Positions 26,135 to 35,401 of a stretch of 64,000 nucleotides of DNA are shown one piece after another. Where the stretch lies: contig NZ_VCIA01000001.1 in NCBI RefSeq assembly GCF_005887555.1, forward strand, positions 1,116,001 through 1,180,000, given 5' to 3'. The notes under the pieces are model-generated. The model saw only the letters and a program-made list of their open reading frames with translations, had not been told where the DNA came from and ran no database searches. How positions within the stretch are numbered: position 1 is the first letter of the stretch; every line of letters starts with the position of its first letter. Made by a program: the position numbers and the translations under genes. The DNA is from Lentibacillus cibarius. GTDB lineage: Bacteria; Bacillota; Bacilli; Bacillales; Amphibacillaceae.

Positions 26135-27757
26135 CTAGCTTCTTGCTAAATTAGCTACTTTTCCCCTAATCTGCTGCTTTTCTTCTTCCGGCCGGAAAAA
26201 GCGGATGGTAGCGATATAAAAGAACAAGATTGCCGCAAACATAAACAAACCAAACAAACCGTTTCGATAAAGCGGAGAAAAATAAATTATATTGACAAAA
26301 CAACACACACCCCCTCCTATTAATCCAATATAAGCCAAGCAATCTGTTTTTTGCATAAACCAGTTTGCCTGACCGTCCATCAAGGTAACCACGATAATAC
26401 TAACGATATTAATCGAACTCCCAATCCAGACGGGGTGAATTTGCAAGAAAAAGGCACTTGGATGCCAATCACCAAGGTAATACCATACTAAACCACTTGC
26501 AAAACCCGTGAATAGCGAAACGGCAACTGCACGCTTCGTAACGACAGGCCAGAATAGTGCTGCAATAACCGGTGCGAACGTTGCACTATTTCGTATCGTC
26601 CAAGCCAATACATTCCACCACGCAGATTGTTCCGTGCGCAGTAAGCCAAACACAATCATCAACACCGTTAAAAATAGCAATGAAATTTTGGTATAGGCGA
26701 TCTGCTGATTTTCGGTTACAGCAGGTTTTATTGAACGGCTCACATCACGGCCAAGGCTGGTTGCCCCAGAGAACTGACAAGGACCTCCCCATCCCAGTGC
26801 ACACGCCCATACACCTAGAAAAAATAAGCCAACAAGCGGTGCGGGGAGCACTTCCATTAAATACTGAGGAATGGCAATCAATCCCGTTTGTGCCCGGGGA
26901 ACGATGACACTAGCCGAAATACCGAATAACACACCCCCAACGATGAAGGGGACAGCCATAAACCCAGCAATAATCAGTCCTTTTTGCCCTTCTTCCGGTG
27001 TCCGAGATGAAAGTGCCATCTGGAATGCAGCCTGAGCAAGGATAACGTTGACCAAGAAGGTGCCAAACCAGGCAACAATCACCTGCAATCCAACGTTGTC
27101 AAAGGTAAACATGGCCGGTTGTTCGTCAGCAAACGCAATTAAACCGTCTATCCCCGGATGAATGAAAAAAGCAATCACCCCAATGACGACCATCATTACA
27201 AATAAAATCATATTCATGGACTGCGTAAAAGCAAGCGACCACATTCCTCCCGCTTGCAGATAGATGAACAGCAAAATTGCAGTAAACGCAATCGATAGAG
27301 AAAGTGAAATACCTGTGAACACGTGCAGGGCCGAAGCAAACGCAATTGCCGTGGCAACTGACCACATCGGAAATGCAAACGCCGTAATTGACCCTGCAAC
27401 TCCTTTAACCAGTCGCCCGTATGTATCACCAATAAGTCCGGAAACGGTAACTAACATTTTTTTCCGAAATGGACGAATGATCAAAAACGCAATGATAAAA
27501 ATCTGCATCATTTCAGCAACCCCATACCATACAGCCGATATACCGCTTAAATACGATAACTCTAAAATAGAAATATAGGTGGAACCGGAAAATAATCCCG
27601 TTATGCAAAAAGCTACAATCCATTTATTGAAATTCCGACTACCAACAAAATAGCTATCCTGATTGGTCAAACGCCGCTTAGCGATTTGGCCGGCAATAAT
27701 CAAAGCAACGGTATAACCAACCGTTAAGATAATAATCCATACACCATAGGATGTCAT
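26135..27757 (-). CDS. Sodium:solute symporter (SSS family) under a SAM riboswitch
   Basis: Inner-membrane sodium-coupled importer, 540 aa, about 13 hydrophobic segments. SSS-family features: YFVGSRNFNKWIVAFCITGLF early, GMWSLAFTQSMNMILF mid-protein and WGGPCQFSGATSLGRDV, where the family's second signature lies. The frame opens at ATG 27766, which touches the GGAG; ATG at 27757 sits 9 nt past it, so I start there. A complete SAM-I riboswitch and terminator precede the gene, so expression should rise when SAM is low. That points to methionine, a methionine precursor or another sulfur amino compound as the substrate, but no such SSS transporter is established to my knowledge. Single-gene unit. 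Confidence 0.85.
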   Translation of the reverse strand: MTSYGVWIIILTVGYTVALIIAGQIAKRRLTNQDSYFVGSRNFNKWIVAFCITGLFSGSTYISILELSYLSGISAVWYGVAEMMQIFIIAFLIIRPFRKKMLVTVSGLIGDTYGRLVKGVAGSITAFAFPMWSVATAIAFASALHVFTGISLSLSIAFTAILLFIYLQAGGMWSLAFTQSMNMILFVMMVVIGVIAFFIHPGIDGLIAFADEQPAMFTFDNVGLQVIVAWFGTFLVNVILAQAAFQMALSSRTPEEGQKGLIIAGFMAVPFIVGGVLFGISASVIVPRAQTGLIAIPQYLMEVLPAPLVGLFFLGVWACALGWGGPCQFSGATSLGRDVSRSIKPAVTENQQIAYTKISLLFLTVLMIVFGLLRTEQSAWWNVLAWTIRNSATFAPVIAALFWPVVTKRAVAVSLFTGFASGLVWYYLGDWHPSAFFLQIHPVWIGSSINIVSIIVVTLMDGQANWFMQKTDCLAYIGLIGGGVCCFVNIIYFSPLYRNGLFGLFMFAAILFFYIATIRFFRPEEEKQQIRGKVANLARS

Positions 27758-27835
27758 TGCAATCATCTCCTTTTAAACAAATCAATTTTCTAGATTAGTT
27801 AAAGCATTCCAGATTAAAAATTAAAAAACGAAATA

Positions 27836-27992
27836 AAAAAGCCCCCTTCCGATTATAAGAAGAGGACAGTACAGTTCCGGTGCCTCAACTTATCTTTCAG
27901 ACCTTTGTCTGCTGGATTTGGCACAGTACTCAAAAGAGCCCGCTGCCGAGGTTTCAAAGGGCCAGTCCCTCCACCTCTCTGGATAAGAAGTT
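27836..27992 (-). ncRNA. SAM-I (S-box) riboswitch with terminator
   Basis: On the minus strand: P1 5' strand CTTATC (27982-27987), conserved core AGAGAGGTGGAGGGACTGG then CCCTTTGAAACCTCGGCA, and P1 3' strand GATAAG (27889-27894). A terminator hairpin CCTCTTC / GAAGGGGG with T6 follows at 27836-27866, about 80 nt before the symporter start. An OFF switch is expected. The rest of the gap 27767-28316 holds only the downstream S15 gene's terminator. Confidence 0.93.
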
Positions 27993-28201
27993 CACTTATT
28001 TAAATGTAGTAACACATAATTTACACGGTCTTGATGAATTGGTCAATAGTTAAATGAGTTTTTATTATAAATTTTTTAATAAATTAAATCACTAAGCAAG
28101 TTGTGATTGATATTTTAAAGCCAATGATTGAGTGCACTACCTATGGATCTATGTGCGGTTAGAGTGGTTTTTGCACTGGTACGTTTCATTTTCTTAAACA
28201 G

Positions 28202-28235
28202 AAAAAGTGTCATAAAAACACATATGACACTTTTT
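28202..28235. terminator. Terminator of the opuC-TetR-S15 unit
   Basis: AAAAAGTGTCAT (28202-28213) pairs with ATGACACTTTTT (28224-28235); symmetrical, so it can act in both directions. It lies 80 nt past the S15 hydrolase stop. Confidence 0.8.
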
Positions 28236-28316
28236 CCTATTGAGATTCGATTGTTATAGGGTAACATCTATAGAAGTTGAATAATACCGCAACCATGTTT
28301 CCCTTTTTCACATCTG

Positions 28317-30365
28317 TTATTGGTAATTACGCGGAATCGTTTCTTCCCATGTTTTACGGAAAATTTCCTCGCCATTGAGCAACGCAATCATGGTATTAGT
28401 CAAATAAAACGATGTAGCATCACTAGACATAGTACTGTCGGTGAGCAGCTTGGTATCCCAATCCTCACGGCCAACAGTCAATTCCCATTCACATCGAACA
28501 TTAGCCGATAATGGATCACCGGACTTAATCGTGAACGTATTTTTATTTTTGCTGCCATGCCTGATGCCGTTCATCAGCAATCGGCGTTCCCCTTCATCCG
28601 AGTAGTCCTGCAATTGCCATGTATCCGTAACCGTGTCGTGAACAACATTACGTGTTCGTTGTTCGGCTCGTAAAATTTCCTTGTCGATTACTTGGGCCGT
28701 TTCCGGATTTTCAAATGAAATGCTAGCATCTGCCTCCGGTCGCGGCGTACGTATCGGTAAGGCTAATGTGGTTTCTTCACCGGTTAGCACATGCAATGTT
28801 ACCGGTTCAGGCGACGGCCATGCTTGTGGCCAATACGTTGGTGCGAGAGAAAGTTCCAAGCTGTGTCCAGCCGGAATGTTCTGGCCTAGGGCATCCAACT
28901 TAACCGTTGCCTCATAAACTTTTCCGGGCTCGAGTGCTTCTGGGTGCTCATGGGACTGCAGATGATTTAAATTGAGCATGCCCCAGCTAATTAACGTCAA
29001 CTCGCCGGTCGGAGCTTTATCACAAAGTTTGACAGCAACAAGTGCATTTGGCTGATCAGACGTGAATTTCATATGGAAGGTCGGTTCACCAAGTAAATCC
29101 ACACCTTCTTCCAATGGATCCGTTGTAAATACAACCGTTTTACCATTTTCTAGACGTTGATCTGCAGGTAAATCCCCAGGCTCCCCAAACGGACAATAAA
29201 CGCCTGCATACATCCCATGTTCCTGGACACTTGGCACAACAACTGTTTGCTCATCTGACGGGTTCTGTTGCAGTTTACCTTCTGCGTTCAGCCAATAATG
29301 ACTTCTTGCTACTTGTGCGGATGGCCAGCTCTCATCGACAACCCATTTCCCTGGCCGTTCATCGTAAGTCACTTGCGGCAATTCACTATTTTGAATCCAT
29401 GATATTAATTTTGGATCATCTTTCACGCCTGTATCGATGCCCTTAAGCCATTGATCCCACCAGCGCAGACATTCCTGTAAAAATCCAATAGTTGGCTCAG
29501 GAATGGCTACCTCAGGAAACTCATGTGCCCATGGTCCAATCAGCCCTTTAGAATAAGGTAGATTTTCCAATAGACGGAACACCCTATCTGTATACCCGTC
29601 TTGCCAGCCACTCACGGTAAAGACTGGTATATCCACCTTGGAATAGTCCTCATTAATAGACCCATGCTTCCAATAGTCATCTCTCGTCTGGTGACGCATC
29701 CATTCATGAACATATGGCGTTGTGTTTAAACGCTCCAGCCAATTATCCTTCCAACTATCGCCGACAACTTCCGGATCTTGCGGTCTTGCACTGTAAGCGA
29801 ACATCGTAGACGCCCACCACAGCATATCTGATGCCAGTATATTGCCACCGCGGTAATGCACATCATCCGCATAACGGTCGTCAGTGGAACAAAGGGAGAT
29901 GATTGCTTTTAACGCCGGATGCTGACGAGCGGCAATCTGCAAGCCGTTAAACCCGCCCCAAGATTTACCAATCATGCCGACATCTCCAGTGGCCCATGAT
30001 TGCTGGCCGATCCAGTCGAATACCTCCAGGGCATCGTCATGTTCTTGTTTTAAATATTCATCCGGTAAATAACCATCCGAATTGCCGGTCCCCCGGATAT
30101 CCACCCGAATGCTGGCATAGCCATGGCCGGCGAAATAAGGATGCCGGGCGGAATCGCGTATCGCGGTAAAATCATCTTTGCGGTAAGGCAAATATTCCAA
30201 AATAGCCGGAACCGGATGAGTCTCCGCATCAACGGGCAGCCAAATCGTTGCAGCAAGGCGGCTGCCGTCGGATAATGGAATCCATACATGATCCAATTTT
30301 TTAATTTCTCGTGGAAATTCTGTCTTCGTTGTTCGGTGGTCAGAATCTGCTATATTAAATACCAT
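28317..30365 (-). CDS. S15/CocE family hydrolase
   Basis: Serine hydrolase that cleaves esters or peptide-like bonds. 682 aa: alpha/beta-hydrolase domain with HPVPAILEYLPYRKDD, DIRGTGNSDGYL (oxyanion region) and the nucleophile Ser135 in GKSWGGFNG; a helical cap with YADDVHYRGGN; catalytic Asp and His probably in VSGWQDGYTDRVFRL and GPWAHEFPE; and the C-terminal jelly-roll domain (about 400-600; PAGHSLELSLAPTYWPQAWP). That is the CocE/NonD and X-Pro dipeptidyl-peptidase layout; the longer C-terminus suggests the CocE/amino-acid ester hydrolase side. It is the last gene of a unit starting with an OpuC-type importer and a TetR regulator, so its substrate may be what that importer brings in (inference). 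Confidence 0.88.
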   Translation of the reverse strand: MVFNIADSDHRTTKTEFPREIKKLDHVWIPLSDGSRLAATIWLPVDAETHPVPAILEYLPYRKDDFTAIRDSARHPYFAGHGYASIRVDIRGTGNSDGYLPDEYLKQEHDDALEVFDWIGQQSWATGDVGMIGKSWGGFNGLQIAARQHPALKAIISLCSTDDRYADDVHYRGGNILASDMLWWASTMFAYSARPQDPEVVGDSWKDNWLERLNTTPYVHEWMRHQTRDDYWKHGSINEDYSKVDIPVFTVSGWQDGYTDRVFRLLENLPYSKGLIGPWAHEFPEVAIPEPTIGFLQECLRWWDQWLKGIDTGVKDDPKLISWIQNSELPQVTYDERPGKWVVDESWPSAQVARSHYWLNAEGKLQQNPSDEQTVVVPSVQEHGMYAGVYCPFGEPGDLPADQRLENGKTVVFTTDPLEEGVDLLGEPTFHMKFTSDQPNALVAVKLCDKAPTGELTLISWGMLNLNHLQSHEHPEALEPGKVYEATVKLDALGQNIPAGHSLELSLAPTYWPQAWPSPEPVTLHVLTGEETTLALPIRTPRPEADASISFENPETAQVIDKEILRAEQRTRNVVHDTVTDTWQLQDYSDEGERRLLMNGIRHGSKNKNTFTIKSGDPLSANVRCEWELTVGREDWDTKLLTDSTMSSDATSFYLTNTMIALLNGEEIFRKTWEETIPRNYQ

Positions 30366-30486
30366 TGTTGTTTCAGCTCCTCCTAATGTACTGCAAATGC
30401 TTCCATCGGTTATCAGTAGAAAGATGGGAATTGTTCAACTATTTCTGGTCTGAGCGTTGTTTAACCACGTCCGTATTCGTACGTAA

Positions 30487-31164
30487 TTAAATGTTGTTTT
30501 TCCGGAACGACAATATCGATAATACTTTTCCTAATAAAATACATCGTTCTCTTGGCTGCTTCTTCTTTGTGAAATTTTTCCTGAGATTAAGCAAATTCAT
30601 CATCATGCCTGTCCAAATAAGCATCGTTAAGTCAGCGATGTATTCAAGATCTGGCTCTTTAATAAATTCCTCGTCAATTGTTTTATGAATAAATAACGAG
30701 CTTCTTTTTGCAATATCGTGATGCGCAATAATGGATTGTACCTCGTCGGATAAGTCAATCAGCTCATTTTCATAAACCTCATAATACATCTGCATCATTT
30801 CTTCCGGAATTACTCCAAGATTTTCAATGTATAAAAGATAATAGACTTCTGGAAAATGAAACGAATGACGACAAAAACATTCCCAAGCGTACAACCATTT
30901 TTCTACGGTGTTATTGCCTTTTTCCATATAATTTGGCAAATCATGTACATAAGAAGTGGTATAACGCATCGCTGCAAAAAATTTTAAATGGGACAGATCC
31001 CGAAAATAATTATAAGCAGTTGAACTTGTATATCCAGCTCGATCAGCAATTTCTCTTATCCTAATATTGTTCAGGCCCTTTTCTTCAATTAATTCTGATG
31101 CCGCATCCAAGAAATATCGCCACATTCGGGCAGTCTGAATCCTCTTTCTTTCATTGGCCATCAT
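30487..31164 (-). CDS. TetR family transcription regulator
   Basis: 225-aa predicted repressor. N-terminal TetR helix-turn-helix: RYFLDAASELIEEKGLNNIR then IREIADRAGYTSSTAYNYF; C-terminal helices form the ligand pocket and dimer face, with a long KSSLFIHKTIDEEFIKEP stretch. The frame opens with TTG at 31167; ATG 31164 has GGGAGG at 7 nt. It lies between opuCD (67-nt gap) and the S15 hydrolase (121-nt gap), all co-directional, and is the obvious candidate for the operator overlapping the promoter before opuCA. Confidence 0.87.
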   Translation of the reverse strand: MMANERKRIQTARMWRYFLDAASELIEEKGLNNIRIREIADRAGYTSSTAYNYFRDLSHLKFFAAMRYTTSYVHDLPNYMEKGNNTVEKWLYAWECFCRHSFHFPEVYYLLYIENLGVIPEEMMQMYYEVYENELIDLSDEVQSIIAHHDIAKRSSLFIHKTIDEEFIKEPDLEYIADLTMLIWTGMMMNLLNLRKNFTKKKQPRERCILLGKVLSILSFRKNNI

Positions 31165-31231
31165 CAACTTTCCCTCCCATCCTCGCTTTTACATAACACA
31201 GACTTTGTGGCAACATACAAACTAGTCATAC

Positions 31232-31873
31232 TTAAGCCAGACGCTTTTTCGTCTTGCGTTCAACTGTACCTAGTGCTAAATCAGCAATAATTGCTATGAG
31301 TGTAGCCGGTATTGCCCCAGCATAAATTTTGACGTCGGATTGCAAACTAATCCCCGAAACAATCTCCTTTCCAAGTCCACCGGCTCCAATATAAGGACCA
31401 ATGGTTGCTACAGAAATCGCGATCACTGCTGCCAGACGCAATCCTGCCATCAAGTAAGGAATGGATAAAGGGAATTGAATCTTAGCCAGTAGCTGCAACG
31501 GCGTCATGCCAATACCTACACCGGATTCAATAATGCTATCATCCACTTCCCTAATGCCAACATACGTATTTTTAACGATTGGTAAAAGAGAATAGAGAAA
31601 TAGACCAATGACGATGGTTTTGAACCCAAATCCGAGATAAAGCATCAGAATCGCCAGCATGGCAAGACTTGGTATCAACTGCAAAACATTCGTAATCGAT
31701 ATGATAATTGGAGCCAATTTTTCAAACCGAGCTGCCAGTATGCCGAGTGGAACACCGACAACGAGGGAAAGTCCAATACCATAAACGACCATCAGAATGT
31801 GTTCAATTGTTAGTGCCAATAATTCATTGTAATTCTCAGTCATATACGTGACCAAGTCAGTAATAAAAGTCAT
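31232..31873 (-). CDS. opuCD: Compatible-solute ABC importer, membrane subunit (OpuCD-like)
   Basis: One of two permease subunits of an osmoprotectant (glycine betaine/choline/carnitine) importer. 213 aa with about six membrane helices and the EAA-like loop for ATPase contact (IIESGVGIGMTPLQLLAKIQFPL). Ends SLVERKTKKR-like basic tail. Two or three in-frame starts exist (GTG 31882, ATG 31879, ATG 31873); I use 31873 because AAGGTGA is 5 nt ahead of it. Fourth gene of the opuCA-CB-CC-CD order. Confidence 0.87.
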   Translation of the reverse strand: MTFITDLVTYMTENYNELLALTIEHILMVVYGIGLSLVVGVPLGILAARFEKLAPIIISITNVLQLIPSLAMLAILMLYLGFGFKTIVIGLFLYSLLPIVKNTYVGIREVDDSIIESGVGIGMTPLQLLAKIQFPLSIPYLMAGLRLAAVIAISVATIGPYIGAGGLGKEIVSGISLQSDVKIYAGAIPATLIAIIADLALGTVERKTKKRLA

Positions 31874-31891
31874 CAGCATCACCTTCCCCTT

Positions 31892-32799
31892 TTAATCAAG
31901 CATACCTTTCTCCTGTAGAAATTCTTTAGCAACTTCCTTTATTTCACGTTTTTCAATATCCACTTGATAAATTAGATTCGTCATTTCTTCTGTGCTAACC
32001 ACATCAACAAGTGACTGAAGACATCACCGATTTCATCATACTCATTGATAACGTCATTCGCTGCTACAAGAGATGCTTCATAAGGAGGGAAGAAATTCTT
32101 GGTATCTTCCAATACCTTCAGATCATATTCTTTTAATTGCGGATCAACGGTATAAACGGTAACAACATCCAATTCCCCGTTGTCGATTCCTTCGTACATA
32201 AGTGCAACATCCATTCCGCGTGCATCGTCAAACTCATAGCCGTATGTTTTTTTGAAGCCTTTGTAGCCATCGTTGTCACGTTCGATCCAAGCGTTGTCTG
32301 TTCCAAGCGTCAAGGAATCGGCGTATTCGCCTAGTTCGACTAACGTATTCACATCATTTTTCTGTAAAAATTTACGTTTCGCTGCAATGCTGTAATTATT
32401 AACATAACCTAATGGGTCATACCATTTGATGTCATATTCCTCACCAAAGAACTTCTGAGCTTGCTTCAGTGTTTTATCTGGATCAGTCGAATATTCCACA
32501 TCATCAAAGTAGTTATTGTACACTTCACCTGAAAACAAGCTGGCAAAGTCAAACTCGTCACGTTCAAATCCGGCAAAGATCTGCGGACTCGCCGGTAAAT
32601 CTTCAACAATGTCAACTTCATGATCCGTTCTATCTTCAACTAGAAGCTTCAAAAGTCGTACATTAATTTTCGAATCAGTATTTTTGGCAGAACCTGCTGT
32701 GAACACTTGGCCACCATCAGCCGAAGTTTTATCACCACAGCCGGCTACAATGGTCAGCAACAATACAAATCCAACGAGAAATAGTTTTCTGAATGTCAT
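31892..32799 (-). CDS. opuCC: Compatible-solute substrate-binding lipoprotein (OpuCC-like), frameshifted near the C-terminus
   Basis: Extracytoplasmic binding protein that delivers osmoprotectants to the OpuC permease, tethered by a lipid on Cys (lipobox ending VAGC at about residue 19). The open frame stops at 31981 after EIGDVFSHLLMWLAQKK. In the next frame the expected family tail reads on: LQSLVDVVSTEEMTNLIYQV, then DIEKREIKEVAKEFLQEKG to a stop at 31892, just 18 nt before opuCD. The switch point is within about 32010-32022 and fits loss of one base. The mature protein would lose about 36 residues of the second lobe, so activity may suffer unless this is a sequencing error. Start chosen at ATG 32799, 7 nt after GGGGAG. 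Confidence 0.85.
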
Positions 32800-32823
32800 C
32801 ATCATTCTCCCCTTTACATATTT

Positions 32824-33465
32824 TTAAGAATAAGCAAATACCTTTTCAATCTTACCTAGTACAATATCAAGTAAAACCGCTATTATAATCGCTAAAAATG
32901 TCCCCGTAAAAATCATAAATGTATCATTATAGCCGATACCCGCCAAAACGAGGTCGCCCAAACCACCAGCGCCGATTAATGCCGCCAGGGTTGTCCAGCT
33001 GATAATGTACACCGATGTAACCCGGATACCAGACATAACATAAGGCAGTGCAACCGGTAATTCAACTTTAAATAAACGCTGAAATGTCCCAAATCCCATT
33101 CCTTTGGCAGCCTCGATTATTTCCGGGTCAACCGAGTTCATACCAGCATAAGTGTTTCGAAGCAGCGGCAATAACGAATACAAGAACAAAGCAACAACTG
33201 CCGGAACAAAACCGATACCAAGTAGTGGAATTACAATTGCCAATAAAGCAATCGTCGGTATTGTTTGGAAAACATTTGCAATGTTAAAAATAACCGTTTT
33301 GACTGGTTCGTTTTTCACTTTCGTCATAAAAACAGCTAGCGGCACCGTAAATAAGACGGATAGTGCAATAACCGTAAATGCAATAATCATATGCTCATAC
33401 ATATACGACAGAATGGACGAATAATCTTCGCTCCAATAAGTAATATATTCCTGAAAAAGTGTCAC
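32824..33465 (-). CDS. opuCB: Compatible-solute ABC importer, membrane subunit (OpuCB-like)
   Basis: 213-aa inner-membrane permease subunit with about six helices (AFTVIALSVLFTVPLAVFMT early) and the EAA loop IIEAAKGMGFGTFQRLFKVELPVALPY cut here to its key residues EAAKGMGFG. Pairs with OpuCD around the ATPase. It begins with GTG at 33465 directly after the TAA of opuCA (TAAGTG), with GGTGAT as ribosome binding site inside the opuCA end, so the two genes are translationally coupled. Confidence 0.88.
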   Translation of the reverse strand: MTLFQEYITYWSEDYSSILSYMYEHMIIAFTVIALSVLFTVPLAVFMTKVKNEPVKTVIFNIANVFQTIPTIALLAIVIPLLGIGFVPAVVALFLYSLLPLLRNTYAGMNSVDPEIIEAAKGMGFGTFQRLFKVELPVALPYVMSGIRVTSVYIISWTTLAALIGAGGLGDLVLAGIGYNDTFMIFTGTFLAIIIAVLLDIVLGKIEKVFAYS

Positions 33466-34587
33466 TTATTGATCACCACGTTCAGTCTCAGACATAACAT
33501 GCCATTCATGGAGCAACTTATACGGGTCAAGCATTCCCACTAGCTGACCGTCCGTGGCAATAACCGGTGTTGTCGTATAGACACCATTTAATTGTTTGAC
33601 AACTTGCTCAGTTTCCATCCCGTTTTCGACTGTATAGGTGTCCGAATCGATTAGATCAGACAATTGTTTATCCTTATTAGCTAAAGCATGATATAGATTG
33701 ATAGAACCGTAATAAATACCTTCTTTTGTTTCAACAGGGATATCAGTAACTTTGTGGGCAGTCATTTGTTCAATTGCTTCAGCAGTCGAACTATCTTTCT
33801 GAATGGAAACAAATGATTCCGATATAAACGTATCTAAAGAAGGCAATTTTTGTTCCGCGGCCAACCGCTTTTCGCCGATAAAATCTTTCACAAAGTCGTC
33901 TGCTGGATTAGCGATAATCTCCTTTGGCGAACCTTTTTGAACGATTTGGCCATCTTTCATCAAGATAATTTGATCGGCTATTTTAAGCGCCTCATCCATA
34001 TCATGGGTAACAAATATAATGGTTTTATTAATTTCAGTTTGGAGGCGGAGCAATTCATCCTGCAATTGTTCTCGACTGATTGGGTCCAATGCACTGAATG
34101 GCTCGTCCATCAAAATAATGGATGGCTCTGCAGCAAGGGCACGAATAACGCCTATACGCTGCTGCTGACCGCCACTGAGTTCGGATGGGTAGCGATTCAT
34201 GTAAGTCTGGGGATCAAGGTTAACGAGTTCCAGCAATTCGATGACTCGATCCTTAATTGTTTCTTTCGGCCATTTAAGTAATTTTGGTACTGCAGCCACA
34301 TTATTGTAAATCGTCATATGCGGGAAAAGTCCTATGTTTTGAATGACGAAGCCCATATGCCGACGTAATTCAATCGGATTAACATCCTTTATATTCGTAC
34401 CGTCGAGCAATATCTCTCCACCTGTATAATCCACAAGTCTATTAAGAAGTTTCATTGTTGTTGTCTTCCCGCACCCACTCGGGCCTATCAATACGTTGAT
34501 TTTTCCATCTTCAAAGGCTAAATCAATGTTCTTTAATGCTTGAAAACCATCTTCATAAACCTTCTCAATATTTTTAAGTTCAATCAA
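33466..34587 (-). CDS. opuCA: Compatible-solute ABC importer, ATPase with CBS domains (OpuCA-like)
   Basis: Energises the osmoprotectant importer. 373 aa: ATPase with Walker A GPSGCGKTT, Q-loop VIQNIGLFPHMT, signature LSGGQQQR, Walker B IILMDEPFSALDP and H-loop FVTHDMDEA; then a CBS pair (about 260-365; KVTDIPVETKEG and VYTTTPVIATDG) used by this family to sense ionic strength. First gene of the unit; GGGGG ribosome binding site before ATG 34587. Promoter and operator candidate lie 190-255 nt upstream. Confidence 0.92.
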   Translation of the reverse strand: MIELKNIEKVYEDGFQALKNIDLAFEDGKINVLIGPSGCGKTTTMKLLNRLVDYTGGEILLDGTNIKDVNPIELRRHMGFVIQNIGLFPHMTIYNNVAAVPKLLKWPKETIKDRVIELLELVNLDPQTYMNRYPSELSGGQQQRIGVIRALAAEPSIILMDEPFSALDPISREQLQDELLRLQTEINKTIIFVTHDMDEALKIADQIILMKDGQIVQKGSPKEIIANPADDFVKDFIGEKRLAAEQKLPSLDTFISESFVSIQKDSSTAEAIEQMTAHKVTDIPVETKEGIYYGSINLYHALANKDKQLSDLIDSDTYTVENGMETEQVVKQLNGVYTTTPVIATDGQLVGMLDPYKLLHEWHVMSETERGDQ

Positions 34588-34777
34588 ATGAATCCCCCTT
34601 TAGCGAATATGAGATATAACAATATGACACTCGTTTAGACGACATAAATCAAAATATGACAATGTTAATGTAGCATCTGTTAAACAGTAACTTGAACATC
34701 AATTTCAAAATTGAATGAAGTCAGTTTCCTCCTTACAGTCCCATGTCTCCTATGAACCAAATCTCAGATTCATATGA

Positions 34778-34843
34778 TGAACATGTTTTTTTAGAGAACG
34801 TGTTCATATAAATTACAATAATAAAGACAAAAAAGTCTGTCAA
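34778..34843 (-). promoter_or_regulatory. Promoter with overlapping operator for the opuC-TetR-S15 unit
   Basis: Minus strand: TTGACA (34838-34843), 17 nt, TATTGT (34815-34820). Just downstream, over the expected start point, is an imperfect inverted repeat TGAACACGTT / AACATGTTCA (34806-34778). A pair of 9-nt direct repeats AATATGACA (34621 and 34653) lies further toward the gene. The placement is typical of a repressor site. Confidence 0.5.
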
Positions 34844-34959
34844 GGTGACATCTGTAATGAAACAACCTCAATCCCTTGCACAGCAGGCGTTTCGACAAAT
34901 TTAAAAAATTTCATCTGTCTAAAATGTGCAAAAATGGAGAGTTTGGCTAAGGAACGGAA

Positions 34960-35090
34960 GATTTTCGGCGGCTGCCGAAAATCCTCTTTTGGGTATGGAC
35001 GGTAATTCGGGTACGGGGCGGTCTGTCGCTCGAGTTGGTGCGTGTCGCTCAAGTTTGGGTGCGTGTCGCTCGAGTTGGGGTATGCGTCAC
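34960..35090. repeat. Composite repeat: palindrome plus CGCTCGAGTT array
   Basis: GATTTTCGGC (34960-34969) and GCCGAAAATC (34974-34983) form a palindrome; it is followed from about 35024 by three units of GTGTCGCTCGAGTTGG type (one reading CTCAAGTT). The rest of the 814-nt gap 34588-35401 has the opuC promoter region and no gene. Confidence 0.8.
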
Positions 35091-35401
35091 ACAAAAAAAG
35101 ACGAAAGGCGTTTTATCTCTACACCCCTTGGTATATTATACTATTCCGATTCTTGAGATTGCTGTTATAATCTTTTTCAGATACTAGAGGTACTGTTTAC
35201 CCAACTTTTTTCTACCTCTCTTTTCCCGTCCACTTGCTGCACAAGTCTAAAGTTAACTAGACTTACCACTTATTCAATCTATTTTCGTGAACATATATAA
35301 GATGTTACATTATTACTATACTATGACTATCGAAATATCGAATAAGCTGTGCATGGCGTTCAAACAAGTTATGTGCATAAATCAGTATTCGGAGGACTAG
35401 C

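Noticed and set aside
34840..35094. 84-aa minus-strand frame with SSDTHPNLSDTH
   Set aside because: Runs over the palindrome and array; repeat artefact.
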